In this document: in pieces, positions 25,487-34,054 of the stretch | Layout: each line of letters begins with the position of its first letter | How positions within the stretch are numbered: the first letter of the stretch is position 1 | Source of the DNA: Acidovorax sp. A79 | GTDB taxonomy: Bacteria > Pseudomonadota > Gammaproteobacteria > Burkholderiales > Burkholderiaceae_C | Direction of reading: 5' to 3' | Length of the DNA: 64,000 nt | NCBI RefSeq assembly: GCF_041154505.1 | Contig: NZ_AP028672.1 | Span: forward strand, 2,121,001-2,185,000 | Program-made: the position numbers and the translations under genes | Notes under the pieces: generated by a model | What the model was told of the DNA's origin: nothing | Databases searched by the model: none | The model's input: only the letters and a program-made list of their open reading frames with translations

Positions 25487-26263
25487 TCAGGAGGCGAGAA
25501 ACCCGCCATCCACAGGAAGCGTGACCCCCGTCACATAGGAGGCCATGCCGGATGCCAGGAAAACCACGGGACCGACCAATTCTTCGGGCTGGCCGACGCG
25601 TGCCATGGGCGTGCGCAGCATGAATTTGTCGAGTCGCTCAGGAGCCTCCCGTGTGTAGTAAGTCATCGGAGTTTCGATGACTCCGGGAGCGATTGCGTTC
25701 ACCCGAACTCCGTCCTTGGCAAGCTCGACGGCGAGGGCTTGCGTCATGAGTTTGACGGCGCCCTTGGATGGTGAATAGCCCACCACGTTGGGGATTCCAG
25801 TGCTCGAGGCAATAGACCCCACATTGATGATCACTCCCCTGGTCTGCTTCAGCGCATCCAGCCATGCATGCGATGGAAGGAAGGATCCCATCACGTTGAC
25901 ATTGAGAGTGCGCTCGAGGTTGGACGCCACCTGGGGGCTGTCCAGCCCCTCGCGAATGATGATGCCCGCGTTATTGACCAGGATGTCGATATTGCCGATT
26001 TCAGTGGCCACAGTTTTTGCCAAGGCTTGGCAAGCATCATTGGAGGTCACGTCCAACTTGTACGCGATTGCATCACTGCCAGCGGCCCGAATTTCTGCGG
26101 CAACAAGCTTGGCGTTCTCTTCGTTCAAGTCCGTCACGACGACCCGAGCCCCTGCCTTTGCAAGGCCCTTGGCGATAGCCCTGCCATTGCCTTGTCCTGC
26201 GCCGGTCACAAGCGCGATGCGTCCATGGAGGACCTTGGGCGCCATGAGTTCAGAGATTTCCAT
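25487..26263 (-). CDS. Short-chain dehydrogenase/reductase (classical SDR)
   Basis: This 258-residue NAD(P)-dependent oxidoreductase has the Rossmann motif ALVTGAGQGNGRAIAKGLAK, an acidic residue after beta-2 (VVVTDLNEENAK, favouring NAD), ILVNNAGIIIRE, the catalytic Ser in INVGSIASSTG, and the YxxxK pair in VGYSPSKGAVKL. APGVIETPM and YVTGVTLPVDGGFLAS complete the family. It starts 27 bp after the KstD-like gene and precedes the importer genes. A likely role is oxidation of a ring or side-chain alcohol to a ketone ahead of the flavin dehydrogenase. Confidence 0.93.
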   Translation of the reverse strand: MEISELMAPKVLHGRIALVTGAGQGNGRAIAKGLAKAGARVVVTDLNEENAKLVAAEIRAAGSDAIAYKLDVTSNDACQALAKTVATEIGNIDILVNNAGIIIREGLDSPQVASNLERTLNVNVMGSFLPSHAWLDALKQTRGVIINVGSIASSTGIPNVVGYSPSKGAVKLMTQALAVELAKDGVRVNAIAPGVIETPMTYYTREAPERLDKFMLRTPMARVGQPEELVGPVVFLASGMASYVTGVTLPVDGGFLAS

Positions 26264-26290
26264 TGCGGTCTTTCTTGGTATGTATTCGAT

Positions 26291-28048
26291 CTATGCTGTT
26301 TGGGGTTGCAGGCGCCCAGCAGAGGTCCGATTCAGACTGGCTGTCGGTTCACTTTTTTTCCTTGCGAGCGTCTGACCGACGACATAGCCAAAAGTGAGCG
26401 CTGGACCGAGGGTGATGCCTGCGCCTGGGTAGTTGCCGCCCATGATGCTGGCGGCGTCATTGCCAACTGCATACAAGCCCTTGACTGGCTGCCGGTCCTT
26501 TGAAAGGACTTGGCAGGACTCATCGGTTGCCAGCCCTGCGAACGTCCCGATTTCACCCACAACTATCTTGATGGCATAGAACGGGCCTCTATGGATCGGG
26601 GCCATGCAGGGGTTGGGCTTGACCAGCGAGTCGCCCTGATACCGGTTATAGGCGGTGCTTCCCTTGGCAAACTTTGTGTCCACTCCAGACGCGGCATCCC
26701 GATTGAAGGCTTCGACCTCTTCTTGGAGGGCGGCGGCTGGAACGCCGATGAGGCTCGCCAGTTCCTGAAGGCTGCTGCCTCGCTTCAAATAGCCACTTTG
26801 GAGATGCTTGCCAATGGGCAGAGGGAATGGAGCTACCGCCCCCAACCCATATTCGCGCAGGTGCTCGTGATCACAGACGAGCCAGCAGGTCACTTCGGCT
26901 GACCCTTTGCAAGCTTTCACGAGGTCCTGAATGAAGTCGTGATAAGACATCGCCTCATTGGTAAATCGCCGCCCCTTTGAAGTCACGGCGATCACACCGG
27001 GCTTCGCGCGATCGATGAAGTGCGGCATAACTCCCTGGGTGCCATCCTTGCGTTGGACCACCGAGGTTGGACACCAGGCAGCCGCATTCGGGATGCTGGG
27101 ATCGACCCATCCCCCTACGGATTCGCCGAGGCGCAACCCGTCACCGGTGTTCAGCGCAGGGGACGGAGTGAAGTGCTCTCGGCCGGTTGGCGCATGTGGG
27201 AACAACTGCTTGCGACGCTCGATGTCGTAGGGAAAGCCACCACAGGCAAGAACGACGCCTCTGCGCACTCGAACTTCTACTAACTTGCCGTCCCGCACCA
27301 CAGTTGCACCCACGACCGCATCGCCTTCCACGATGAGTTTTTTGACCGGAGCATTCAGCCACACGGGGATGTTCAGGTCCATGCCGGCCTTGGCCAGCCG
27401 ACCGGCCAGTGCATTGCCGTTGGTCAGCGTCATCCCACGGCCGTACCTGACAACATCCATGAGATGTCCGCCGAAGCGCTTGGCAACATACAAGAATGAC
27501 TCGAGCGACTTGAAGGCACGCAAGAAGTGCCACAGCTCCTTACCTGATCCAAGCATCATCCCGAAAACCGTCAACTCGGGCACGGGGGGGGCGAGTTTTG
27601 AAACATAGGCTCCGAGTTCACGGGCATCGAATGGGCGGGTCACCATGGAGCGGCCACCTGGCTGGCCGCCGGGGGCCTCTGCGTGATAGTCCGGAAACAC
27701 TGGCGGCATGTCGAATTGCACGCACGTTTTTTCCGTGAAGAAATCAATGGCCTTTGGCCCGTTCTCGATAAAGGCGTCTACGCGCGCGGGATCGAAATGC
27801 GTGGTGGTTTCGTGCTGCAGGTATGCCCGTGCCGCCCCTGGGGGTTCGCTGATGCCTTGCTCCCTGGCGAGCTTTGTCCCGGGAATCCACAACCAGCCAC
27901 CAGACCGGGCCGTGGTGCCCCCATAGACAGGCGCCTTGTCGACAACCAGTACCTTCAACCCCTCGTACGCAGCCGTCACGGCCGCGGACATGCCGGACGC
28001 TCCAGTTCCAACTACCAAAACGTCATAGCTCGTTTCCAGCTCACTCAT
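26291..28048 (-). CDS. FAD-dependent dehydrogenase, 3-ketosteroid-delta1-dehydrogenase-like
   Basis: This 585-residue flavoprotein belongs to the fumarate reductase / KstD family. The N-terminus has DVLVVGTGASGMSAAVTAAY for FAD and then VYGGTTARSGGWLWIPG. The C-terminus has AVGNDAASIMGGNYPGAG followed by ITLGPALTFGYVVGQ, where Tyr in YPGxG corresponds to the KstD active-site Tyr that polarises a ketone. Such enzymes put a C=C bond next to a carbonyl. I took the ATG at 28048 (MSELETSYD), eight bases after GGAG; ATG 28054 and GTG 28057 are alternatives. It is the first gene of the long leftward operon and divergent from an IclR gene. Confidence 0.87.
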   Translation of the reverse strand: MSELETSYDVLVVGTGASGMSAAVTAAYEGLKVLVVDKAPVYGGTTARSGGWLWIPGTKLAREQGISEPPGAARAYLQHETTTHFDPARVDAFIENGPKAIDFFTEKTCVQFDMPPVFPDYHAEAPGGQPGGRSMVTRPFDARELGAYVSKLAPPVPELTVFGMMLGSGKELWHFLRAFKSLESFLYVAKRFGGHLMDVVRYGRGMTLTNGNALAGRLAKAGMDLNIPVWLNAPVKKLIVEGDAVVGATVVRDGKLVEVRVRRGVVLACGGFPYDIERRKQLFPHAPTGREHFTPSPALNTGDGLRLGESVGGWVDPSIPNAAAWCPTSVVQRKDGTQGVMPHFIDRAKPGVIAVTSKGRRFTNEAMSYHDFIQDLVKACKGSAEVTCWLVCDHEHLREYGLGAVAPFPLPIGKHLQSGYLKRGSSLQELASLIGVPAAALQEEVEAFNRDAASGVDTKFAKGSTAYNRYQGDSLVKPNPCMAPIHRGPFYAIKIVVGEIGTFAGLATDESCQVLSKDRQPVKGLYAVGNDAASIMGGNYPGAGITLGPALTFGYVVGQTLARKKSEPTASLNRTSAGRLQPQTA

Positions 28049-28095
28049 GGTCATCACTCCTTGGACGTAGGGGCCGCCTTTAGCGACCCAACGAC

Positions 28096-28140
28096 GTTAG
28101 TATGGTGCTAATGCATTTTTTATAAACTAATGGTTTACCC
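28096..28140. promoter_or_regulatory. Divergent promoter/operator region with CTAATGCA box (IclR site 1)
   Basis: The 149-bp spacer between the KstD-like gene and the first IclR gene is AT-rich against its surroundings. TTAG (28097-28100) and CTAA (28108-28111) form a small dyad, the box CTAATGCA lies at 28108-28115, and a second CTAATGG lies at 28127-28133. The same box recurs upstream of the second and (as CTAACGCA) third IclR genes, so it is a good candidate for their shared operator. Confidence 0.5.
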
Positions 28141-28197
28141 CAATCAAATGCAATTGAATGGATCAGATACCATGCATCGACTACGGGGACATCTGTG

Positions 28198-29001
28198 ATG
28201 GAAGAAATTGACGTGGCCCCAGACAAGGCGCGCCGAGGCATTCAAGCCATAGAGGCTGGTGGGCAGCTGCTTCTTGCGCTGGAGGCCCACGGGCACCCTC
28301 TTCCCCTCAAGAAGCTTGCCTGGGCTGCCAACATGGCTCCGGGAAAGGCACACCCCTACTTGGTGAGCCTCTCAAAACTCGGTCTGGTGACTCAAGACGC
28401 CTCAACCGGCCACTACTGGCTCGGTCGTACCGCCATGGAACTGGGTCTCCTGACGCTTCGCACCGTCAATCCCTTGCGCGAAGCCGCACCGCTTGCGGAA
28501 CTGCTCGCGCAAGAAACAGGGCACAGCGTTGCACTGTCTGTTTGGGGAAATCAAGGGCCGACAGTGGTATCGCTTTTCGATGCGACCTATCCCCTTCATA
28601 CCAACATGCGTGTGGGGACGGTGATGTCTCTTGCCGGAACAGCAACGGGGCGCTTGTTCGTGGCCTATCTACCTCGACAACTCATAGAAGAGTCACTGCT
28701 GGAGGATGACCGTCGCCTGGGCCCAGATATCGCAAAAACCGTTGAGCCGAGCGAACTGCAAGATATGCTCAGCTTGGTGCACGAACATGGACTCTCACGT
28801 TCCGTGGATATGCCTACCGTGGGGGTCAGCTCGTTTGCAGCCCCGGTTTTCGACTATTCGGGCAATGTTGTGATGGCGGTCACACTCCTGGGGCGTACCC
28901 GGTCATTTGACACAGCTTGGAGCGGAAACCAGGCAAAGGCGGCAAGAGCATGCGGCTCAGCGATCTCCACGCGCCTCGGGAGCCTCCGGCGCGGCGCCTG
29001 A
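28198..29001 (+). CDS. IclR-family regulator, paralogue 1
   Basis: This 267-residue regulator has an IclR-type winged helix (RRGIQAIEAGGQLLLALEAH, MAPGKAHPYLVSLSKLGLV) and an effector domain (QETGHSVALSVWGNQGP, TVMSLAGTATGRLFVAYLP, GVSSFAAPVFDYSGNVVM). The start ATG 28198 is preceded by GGGGAC. It is divergent from the KstD-like gene and therefore the first candidate to control the long leftward operon. It is closely related to the next gene over the full length, e.g. both share ESLLEDxRRLGPDIAK. Confidence 0.92.
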   Translation: MEEIDVAPDKARRGIQAIEAGGQLLLALEAHGHPLPLKKLAWAANMAPGKAHPYLVSLSKLGLVTQDASTGHYWLGRTAMELGLLTLRTVNPLREAAPLAELLAQETGHSVALSVWGNQGPTVVSLFDATYPLHTNMRVGTVMSLAGTATGRLFVAYLPRQLIEESLLEDDRRLGPDIAKTVEPSELQDMLSLVHEHGLSRSVDMPTVGVSSFAAPVFDYSGNVVMAVTLLGRTRSFDTAWSGNQAKAARACGSAISTRLGSLRRGA

Positions 29002-29085
29002 GTGCAGAGCAAAAAAATGAACAGACGGAAACAAAAGCCCCATGGCTCCCGATTCAGCGCCGTATTGCGCCTGGTCACAGACATC

Positions 29086-29110
29086 CTAATGCATAAGCAC
29101 TAGACTAAAA
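29086..29110. promoter_or_regulatory. CTAATGCA box upstream of IclR paralogue 2 (site 2)
   Basis: CTAATGCA at 29086-29093 repeats the box of site 1 and is followed by TAAGCACTAG and ACTAAAA in an AT-rich patch just upstream of the second IclR gene. The position fits an autoregulatory operator. Recognition by an IclR protein is inferred from the recurrence alone. Confidence 0.45.
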
Positions 29111-29160
29111 ATTCATCTATGGCAAACGAGACCGCCAAATTTAACTCCAAGGACAAGACC

Positions 29161-29991
29161 ATGGGCGCACTTGATGAAGACGGCAATGAAGGTGGTTCCG
29201 AGAAGGAGCGCCGAGGAATTCAGTCTATTGAAGCCGGCGGTCAGTTGCTTCTCGCACTGGGTGCGCAAGGTCGCCCGTTGCCGTTGAGAGAACTGGCGCG
29301 AGCTGCCGACATGGCTCCAGGAAAGGCGCACCCCTATCTCGTGAGCTTTGCCAAGTTGGGGCTTGTGACCCAGGAAGCCTCGACGGGGTTCTATTGGCTA
29401 GGCCCCACGGCAATGCAACTAGGCCTTGTGACCCTCCGCATGCTCAATCCAGTACGCGAAGCCACTCCCTTCGCCGAGCAGCTGGCGCGGGAAACTGGGC
29501 ACAGCGTCGGATTGTCCGTCTGGGGAAATCAAGGCCCGACGATGGTCTTCCTCTTTGACGCCATCTATCCGCTGCACACCAACATCCGTACTGGAACGGT
29601 AATGTCCCTTGCCGGTACTGCGACTGGTCGATTGTTCGCCGCATACCTTCCCGCGAAACTGATCGAAGAGTCGTTGCTGGAAGACGAGCGGCGCTTAGGG
29701 CCGGACATTGCGAAACCCGTCGACACGGAAGAACTGCAGAGAATGTTGATCGAGGTGCGCAAGCATGGGGTATCGCGCTCGGTCAACAACCCCACCCCTG
29801 GTGTTTGCTCCTTTGCCGCGCCCGTCTTTGACTATTCAGGCAACATCGTCCTGGGCGTCACGCTCATGGGGCGCTCAAGGTCTTTTGACACGGACTGGAA
29901 TGGCACCCAAGCCACAGCCGTGCGCGCATGCGGCCAAGAGGTATCCAAACGCCTAGGCGGACCTTCAAGAGCCTCTCTGGATCCGCGCTGA
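29161..29991 (+). CDS. IclR-family regulator, paralogue 2
   Basis: This is a second IclR regulator, 276 residues from ATG 29161, which follows AAGGACAAGACC at good distance; an upstream ATG at 29119 has no ribosome-binding site but stays possible. Winged-helix blocks ERRGIQSIEAGGQLLLALGA and MAPGKAHPYLVSFAKLGLV, and effector blocks TGHSVGLSVWGNQGPTMV and VCSFAAPVFDYSGNIVLG, match paralogue 1 nearly position by position. Tandem placement 160 bp behind paralogue 1 suggests gene duplication and possibly hetero-oligomers or two different effectors. Confidence 0.9.
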   Translation: MGALDEDGNEGGSEKERRGIQSIEAGGQLLLALGAQGRPLPLRELARAADMAPGKAHPYLVSFAKLGLVTQEASTGFYWLGPTAMQLGLVTLRMLNPVREATPFAEQLARETGHSVGLSVWGNQGPTMVFLFDAIYPLHTNIRTGTVMSLAGTATGRLFAAYLPAKLIEESLLEDERRLGPDIAKPVDTEELQRMLIEVRKHGVSRSVNNPTPGVCSFAAPVFDYSGNIVLGVTLMGRSRSFDTDWNGTQATAVRACGQEVSKRLGGPSRASLDPR

Positions 29992-30031
29992 CATCCATTG
30001 GCCGGGATTGCCTGCCGCTGGCGAGGTTCAC

Positions 30032-30856
30032 CTACGCCTTCCTGAATCCGAGCCTCTGCGAGATAGCGAGGGCACAAGTGCGCAGGGCCACGGCCATCGG
30101 ACCATTCCAATCAGGGTCAAAGGTACCCGTAGGGCCCATCATCGTGATAGTCAGGGCAATCGCGCCGGAGTAGTCAAAGACTGGTGCCGAGAACGAAACA
30201 ATCCCCGGCGTTGGATGATTCACCCCTCGCGACATTCCCCGCGCCCTCACCTCCTCGATCAGATCCTCAACCGCCTTGCCATCAAGCGGATGGGCAATGT
30301 CAGGGCCCAAACGGATGTAGTCATCCTGAAGCATCCGGTCGATCAATGGCCTTTGCAAATAAGCTGAATACACCCTGCCGGTTGCTGTATTGGCCAGCGA
30401 CATCACCGTTCCGGTACGGATGTTGGTGTTGATCGGGTACGCGGCGTCGATCAGGCGAACGATGACGGGCCCGAGGTTTCCCCAGACCGCGATCGCAACC
30501 GTGTGCCCGGTTTCAGCAGCCAACGCCTCCGCCATGGGCGTCGCTTCGCGAATGGGATTGAGAGTCTGCAGCCCGGTGAGCCCCAATTGGATCGCCATAG
30601 GTCCCAGCAAGTACTGACCAGTTACGGGGTCCTGTGCCACGAGCCCGATCTTCCCAAAGCTCACCAAGTAGGGATGGATCTTCCCGGAAGGCATGCTGAC
30701 AGCCTTGGTCAGGTCCCTGAGGGCCATAGGCCTTGGCTCAGAAGCCAACACCTTCAGTATTTCCCCCCCCACCTCTATTGACTGGATTCCACGGCGCTCA
30801 CGGCCACTAGGGTGCGACGGACTCAAATCGTCATCTTGCGGGGCAGTCAGTTTCAT
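30032..30856 (-). CDS. IclR-family regulator, paralogue 3
   Basis: This 274-residue IclR protein is convergent to paralogue 2 and divergent from the second binding protein. It has ERRGIQSIEVGGEILKVLAS, MPSGKIHPYLVSFGKIGLV, AETGHTVAIAVWGNLGPVIV, RTGTVMSLANTATGRVYSAY and FSAPVFDYSGAIALT. It is more diverged than the other two are from each other. Its position makes it the likely regulator of the binding protein / monooxygenase / DUF2783 operon. Confidence 0.92.
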   Translation of the reverse strand: MKLTAPQDDDLSPSHPSGRERRGIQSIEVGGEILKVLASEPRPMALRDLTKAVSMPSGKIHPYLVSFGKIGLVAQDPVTGQYLLGPMAIQLGLTGLQTLNPIREATPMAEALAAETGHTVAIAVWGNLGPVIVRLIDAAYPINTNIRTGTVMSLANTATGRVYSAYLQRPLIDRMLQDDYIRLGPDIAHPLDGKAVEDLIEEVRARGMSRGVNHPTPGIVSFSAPVFDYSGAIALTITMMGPTGTFDPDWNGPMAVALRTCALAISQRLGFRKA

Positions 30857-30906
30857 AGGGCGAAATCATAGGCCCAATCAGACAGGCAGGCGAAATTCAA
30901 CAATGA

Positions 30907-30965
30907 CTAACGCACTTGCATAGGGTAAATACTAGTTATAGTTTAGCGAGCTAGATAAATACTAG
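30907..30965. promoter_or_regulatory. Operator region with CTAACGCA box and two TAAATACTAG direct repeats (site 3)
   Basis: In the divergent spacer between IclR paralogue 3 and the second binding protein, CTAACGCA lies at 30907-30914. TAAATACTAG occurs twice, at 30926-30935 and 30956-30965, exactly 30 bp (three helical turns) apart, with TAGTTATAGTTTAGC between. Equal phasing is typical of cooperative regulator binding. The patch is much richer in A/T than its surroundings. Confidence 0.55.
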
Positions 30966-31038
30966 CGTCTGACAGCGCGGAGTGCGTGACTCACATCCGC
31001 CAACTCGGCGCATCCGCCCTTTTCACTCGGAGACAAAC

Positions 31039-32229
31039 ATGAGAAACCTTCTGACAGCACGTCGACTGGCCCTTGCGGCAGTTGCATTCGTTTCACTGGC
31101 AGCCGCAGCGCAAGACATCAAGCTGGGGTTCAACGGTGACCTGTCTGCCTCGCCATCTGCACAAAGCGGGGCGGCAGGCGTGCTCGGAATTCGCGCCGCT
31201 ATTGACGACATCAACGCTGCAGGGGGCGTGCTTGGCCGCAAGCTCACACTGGTGATCCGTGACGATCAATCCCAGCCACCCAAATCGATCCAGAACATGA
31301 GCGAGTTGATCGACAACGAGAAGGTGGTAGCCGTGCTTGGCCCCACCAACTCTGGGAACGCAATGGCCTGGAAACACATTCCCAATCAGAAAAAAGTTGT
31401 CTCCATGGGCATGATCGGCGGCGGAACCGACATCACCAAACCGATGAGCCCGGGTGCTGAAAACTACATGTTCCGCGTCTCCATCGTTGACAGGGAGCAG
31501 GTGGTGGGTTTGATGGCCTATGCGAAAAAAGCGGGCGCCAAGAAGCTCGGCCTGATGGCGGAGACCACGGGTTATGGCCAAGGTGGGCTCAAGGACATGA
31601 CCGAGATCGCAAAGCTGCAAGGCCTGGATGTCGTTGCCACGGAAAGATTCGCTGTTGGTGATACAGATATGACCTCACAGCTGAGCAAACTCAAAGCAGC
31701 AGGTGTGGACACGCTCGTGGTTTGGGCGCAGGGAACGCCCACTGGCCAGCTGGTCCGCAGCATGGAGAAGGTCAACTATTTCCCGAATGTCCTGTCATCC
31801 TGGGCCGCAGACAACATCACGTTTTATGACGCGGCGGGCCAAGCCTTGGCCGAAAAGCCAATTTTCATGCGCACCATGGTTGATGCCGTCGCCCCCAAGC
31901 AGAAGGCCCTCTTTGAGCGTACCAAGGACAAATTGGCCGCAGCAAGTGCATTTCCGTTCGTCGCCCATGGATACGACGCAACGCTGCTGCTGGTAGCCGC
32001 CATCAAGCAAGCGGGCTCCACCGACGGAGCAAAGATGCGCGAGGCACTGGAAAACCTTCAAGCGCCGATCGATGGCATCAAGAAGACTTATGAACGCCCC
32101 TTCTCGCCGACAAGTCATGAAGCACTGACCGCTAGCGACTTCGCTTTCGTCAAATGGACAGGGGGCAAGCTCACTCAGGTGAACGATGCAACGACCAAGT
32201 TGCTGCAATCGCCTGATTTCAAGCGCTAG
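31039..32229 (+). CDS. Second ABC-type periplasmic binding protein (LivJ-like)
   Basis: This 396-residue binding protein has a signal peptide (LALAAVAFVSLAAAAQ) and mature start DIKLGFNGDLSASPSAQSG. It parallels the binding protein at 24217-25413 through VGPTNSG-like LGPTNSGNAMAWKHIPNQKK, KPMSPGAENYMFRVSIVDRE, VWAQGTPTGQLVRSMEKVNY and WAADNITFYDAAGQALAEKP. No permease or ATPase genes follow; instead a flavin monooxygenase gene starts 111 bp downstream. It probably feeds the single importer encoded in the leftward operon, giving it a second ligand range. Confidence 0.92.
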   Translation: MRNLLTARRLALAAVAFVSLAAAAQDIKLGFNGDLSASPSAQSGAAGVLGIRAAIDDINAAGGVLGRKLTLVIRDDQSQPPKSIQNMSELIDNEKVVAVLGPTNSGNAMAWKHIPNQKKVVSMGMIGGGTDITKPMSPGAENYMFRVSIVDREQVVGLMAYAKKAGAKKLGLMAETTGYGQGGLKDMTEIAKLQGLDVVATERFAVGDTDMTSQLSKLKAAGVDTLVVWAQGTPTGQLVRSMEKVNYFPNVLSSWAADNITFYDAAGQALAEKPIFMRTMVDAVAPKQKALFERTKDKLAAASAFPFVAHGYDATLLLVAAIKQAGSTDGAKMREALENLQAPIDGIKKTYERPFSPTSHEALTASDFAFVKWTGGKLTQVNDATTKLLQSPDFKR

Positions 32230-32340
32230 ATGCCGTCGCAGGCCCCATCGGCAGCTGCTTTGCTGGGGCCTCCGCCTTCGATTGGCTTATCGCGCCTAGG
32301 CGCGATGCCACTGGAATTCAGTCCCCCGCAGAAGCACCCA

Positions 32341-34053
32341 ATGAACATCCTCGAACTTCGGCCCGACATGTCAGGGCATGAGATACAGGCACTCAAGTTT
32401 GCCTACGAGCCTTCGCCCGACCAGCGCAATGAGCATCCTACGCACCACCCTGTCGTTGTCATCGGCGCTGGGCCAGTGGGTCTCAGCCTCGCCATAGACC
32501 TCGCTCAACGCGGACAGAAGGTCCTGCTGCTGGACAACGATGATCGGCTGTCGAACGGATCGCGCGCCATCTGCTTTGCCAAGCGCACACTGGAAATTTG
32601 GGATCGATTGGGCGTGGGCGACGCCTGCGTCGACAAGGGCGTCTCGTGGAATGTGGGCAGGCTGTTCCGCGGTAGCGAGCAGGTATACCAATTCGACCTG
32701 CTGCCGGAACAGGGCCACGAACGCCCCGCCTTTATCAATCTTCAACAGTACTACGCAGAAGCGTACCTGCTGCAACGAGCAACCGCGCTTCCCAATTTGG
32801 AAATCCGCTGGAAGAACGCTGTGGTCGCCTTGGATCAGATAGAGGGCGAAAACGGAAAAGTCATTGTGGGAGTCGATACGCCATATGGCCCGTATCAAGC
32901 GACTTCCGACTATGTCGTCGCGTGTGATGGTGGACGGTCCAGCATTCGCGCGCTCATGGGTCTTGAGAGCAAGGGGCAGGTATTCCAAGACCGGTTCCTG
33001 ATCGCCGATGTCAAGATGACTGCGGACTTCCCCGCCGAACGCTGGTTCTGGTTTGACCCACCTTTCCATCCGAACCAGAGCGTCCTTCTACATCGCCAAC
33101 CCGACAACGTCTGGCGAATCGATTTCCAGCTCGGGTGGGATGCAGATCCAGACGAAGAGAAGAGGTTGGAGCGAATCACTCCGCGCATCAACGCAATGAT
33201 GCGTCAGGCGCTTGGCCGAGAAGTCCCCTTCGAACTGGAATGGGCGAGCGTTTACACGTTTGTTTGTCTACGCATGGAGCGCTTTCGTCATGGCAGAGTG
33301 ATATTTGCAGGAGACAGCGCCCACGGAGTTTCGCCGTTCGGAGCCCGCGGCGCGAACTCTGGCATTCAGGATGCGGAGAATCTCGCCTGGAAACTGGACG
33401 CTGTCCTCAAAGGGAAAGCGACAGCGCTGGCGGCTGAGGCCCTCCTGGACAGCTACGGCACCGAACGTGAATACGCCGCAGACGAGAACCTGCTGAACTC
33501 AACCCGCGCCACCGACTTCATCACCCCCAAAAGCGAAATCAGCAAGCAGTTTCGCGATGCGACCCTTGATCTCGCAACCGAATTTCCATTCGCGCGTCAA
33601 CTGGTCAACAGCGGGAGACTGTCTGTTCCGGCTACTTTGGAGACCTCGCCTCTGAACACTCCAGACAGCGAGAAATTCGACTCGCCGATCCGTCCGGGTG
33701 CACCTGCCGCAGATGCCCCGATAACCCACGCAGGAAAGACAGAATGGTTTCTGCGGCAATTGGGTCAAGACTTCACATTGGTGGTCTATTCGAATGAAAT
33801 ACCTGCCGACCTCGCTCAAACTGAAGTTGACAAGGTACTGGTGGTGACCGGCGTGACATCACTGCAGGACGGTCCAGGTCTCAGGGTGATCTGCGACAAC
33901 GAAGGTCTGTTCGCCCGCCGCTACGACGCGCGCCCTGGCAACGCATGGTTGATACGCCCCGACCAGCATGTATGCGCGCGCTGGCGTGCACCTCGAGCCG
34001 CAGACGTCGGGGCTGCATTGCTGCGAGCTCTCGGAAGCCCCATCCAGGACTGA
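32341..34053 (+). CDS. FAD-dependent aromatic monooxygenase (phenol / 3-hydroxyphenylacetate hydroxylase type)
   Basis: This 570-residue class A flavin monooxygenase has the FAD motif VVVIGAGPVGLSLAIDLAQ, the DG motif YVVACDGGRSSIRALMG, and the GD motif VIFAGDSAHGVSPFGARGAN with SGIQDAENLAWKL. The C-terminal 140 residues (from about PGAPAADAPITHAGK on) resemble the thioredoxin-like cap of phenol hydroxylases. The start ATG 32341 gives MNILELRPDMSG; 32371 is an alternative. A 68-residue DUF2783 gene follows after 1 bp. With hmgA and fahA in the neighbouring operon, para-hydroxylation of a hydroxyphenylacetate to homogentisate (as by P. putida MhaAB) is the most economical reading, but substrate is inferred. 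Confidence 0.85.
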   Translation: MNILELRPDMSGHEIQALKFAYEPSPDQRNEHPTHHPVVVIGAGPVGLSLAIDLAQRGQKVLLLDNDDRLSNGSRAICFAKRTLEIWDRLGVGDACVDKGVSWNVGRLFRGSEQVYQFDLLPEQGHERPAFINLQQYYAEAYLLQRATALPNLEIRWKNAVVALDQIEGENGKVIVGVDTPYGPYQATSDYVVACDGGRSSIRALMGLESKGQVFQDRFLIADVKMTADFPAERWFWFDPPFHPNQSVLLHRQPDNVWRIDFQLGWDADPDEEKRLERITPRINAMMRQALGREVPFELEWASVYTFVCLRMERFRHGRVIFAGDSAHGVSPFGARGANSGIQDAENLAWKLDAVLKGKATALAAEALLDSYGTEREYAADENLLNSTRATDFITPKSEISKQFRDATLDLATEFPFARQLVNSGRLSVPATLETSPLNTPDSEKFDSPIRPGAPAADAPITHAGKTEWFLRQLGQDFTLVVYSNEIPADLAQTEVDKVLVVTGVTSLQDGPGLRVICDNEGLFARRYDARPGNAWLIRPDQHVCARWRAPRAADVGAALLRALGSPIQD

Positions 34054-34054
34054 T

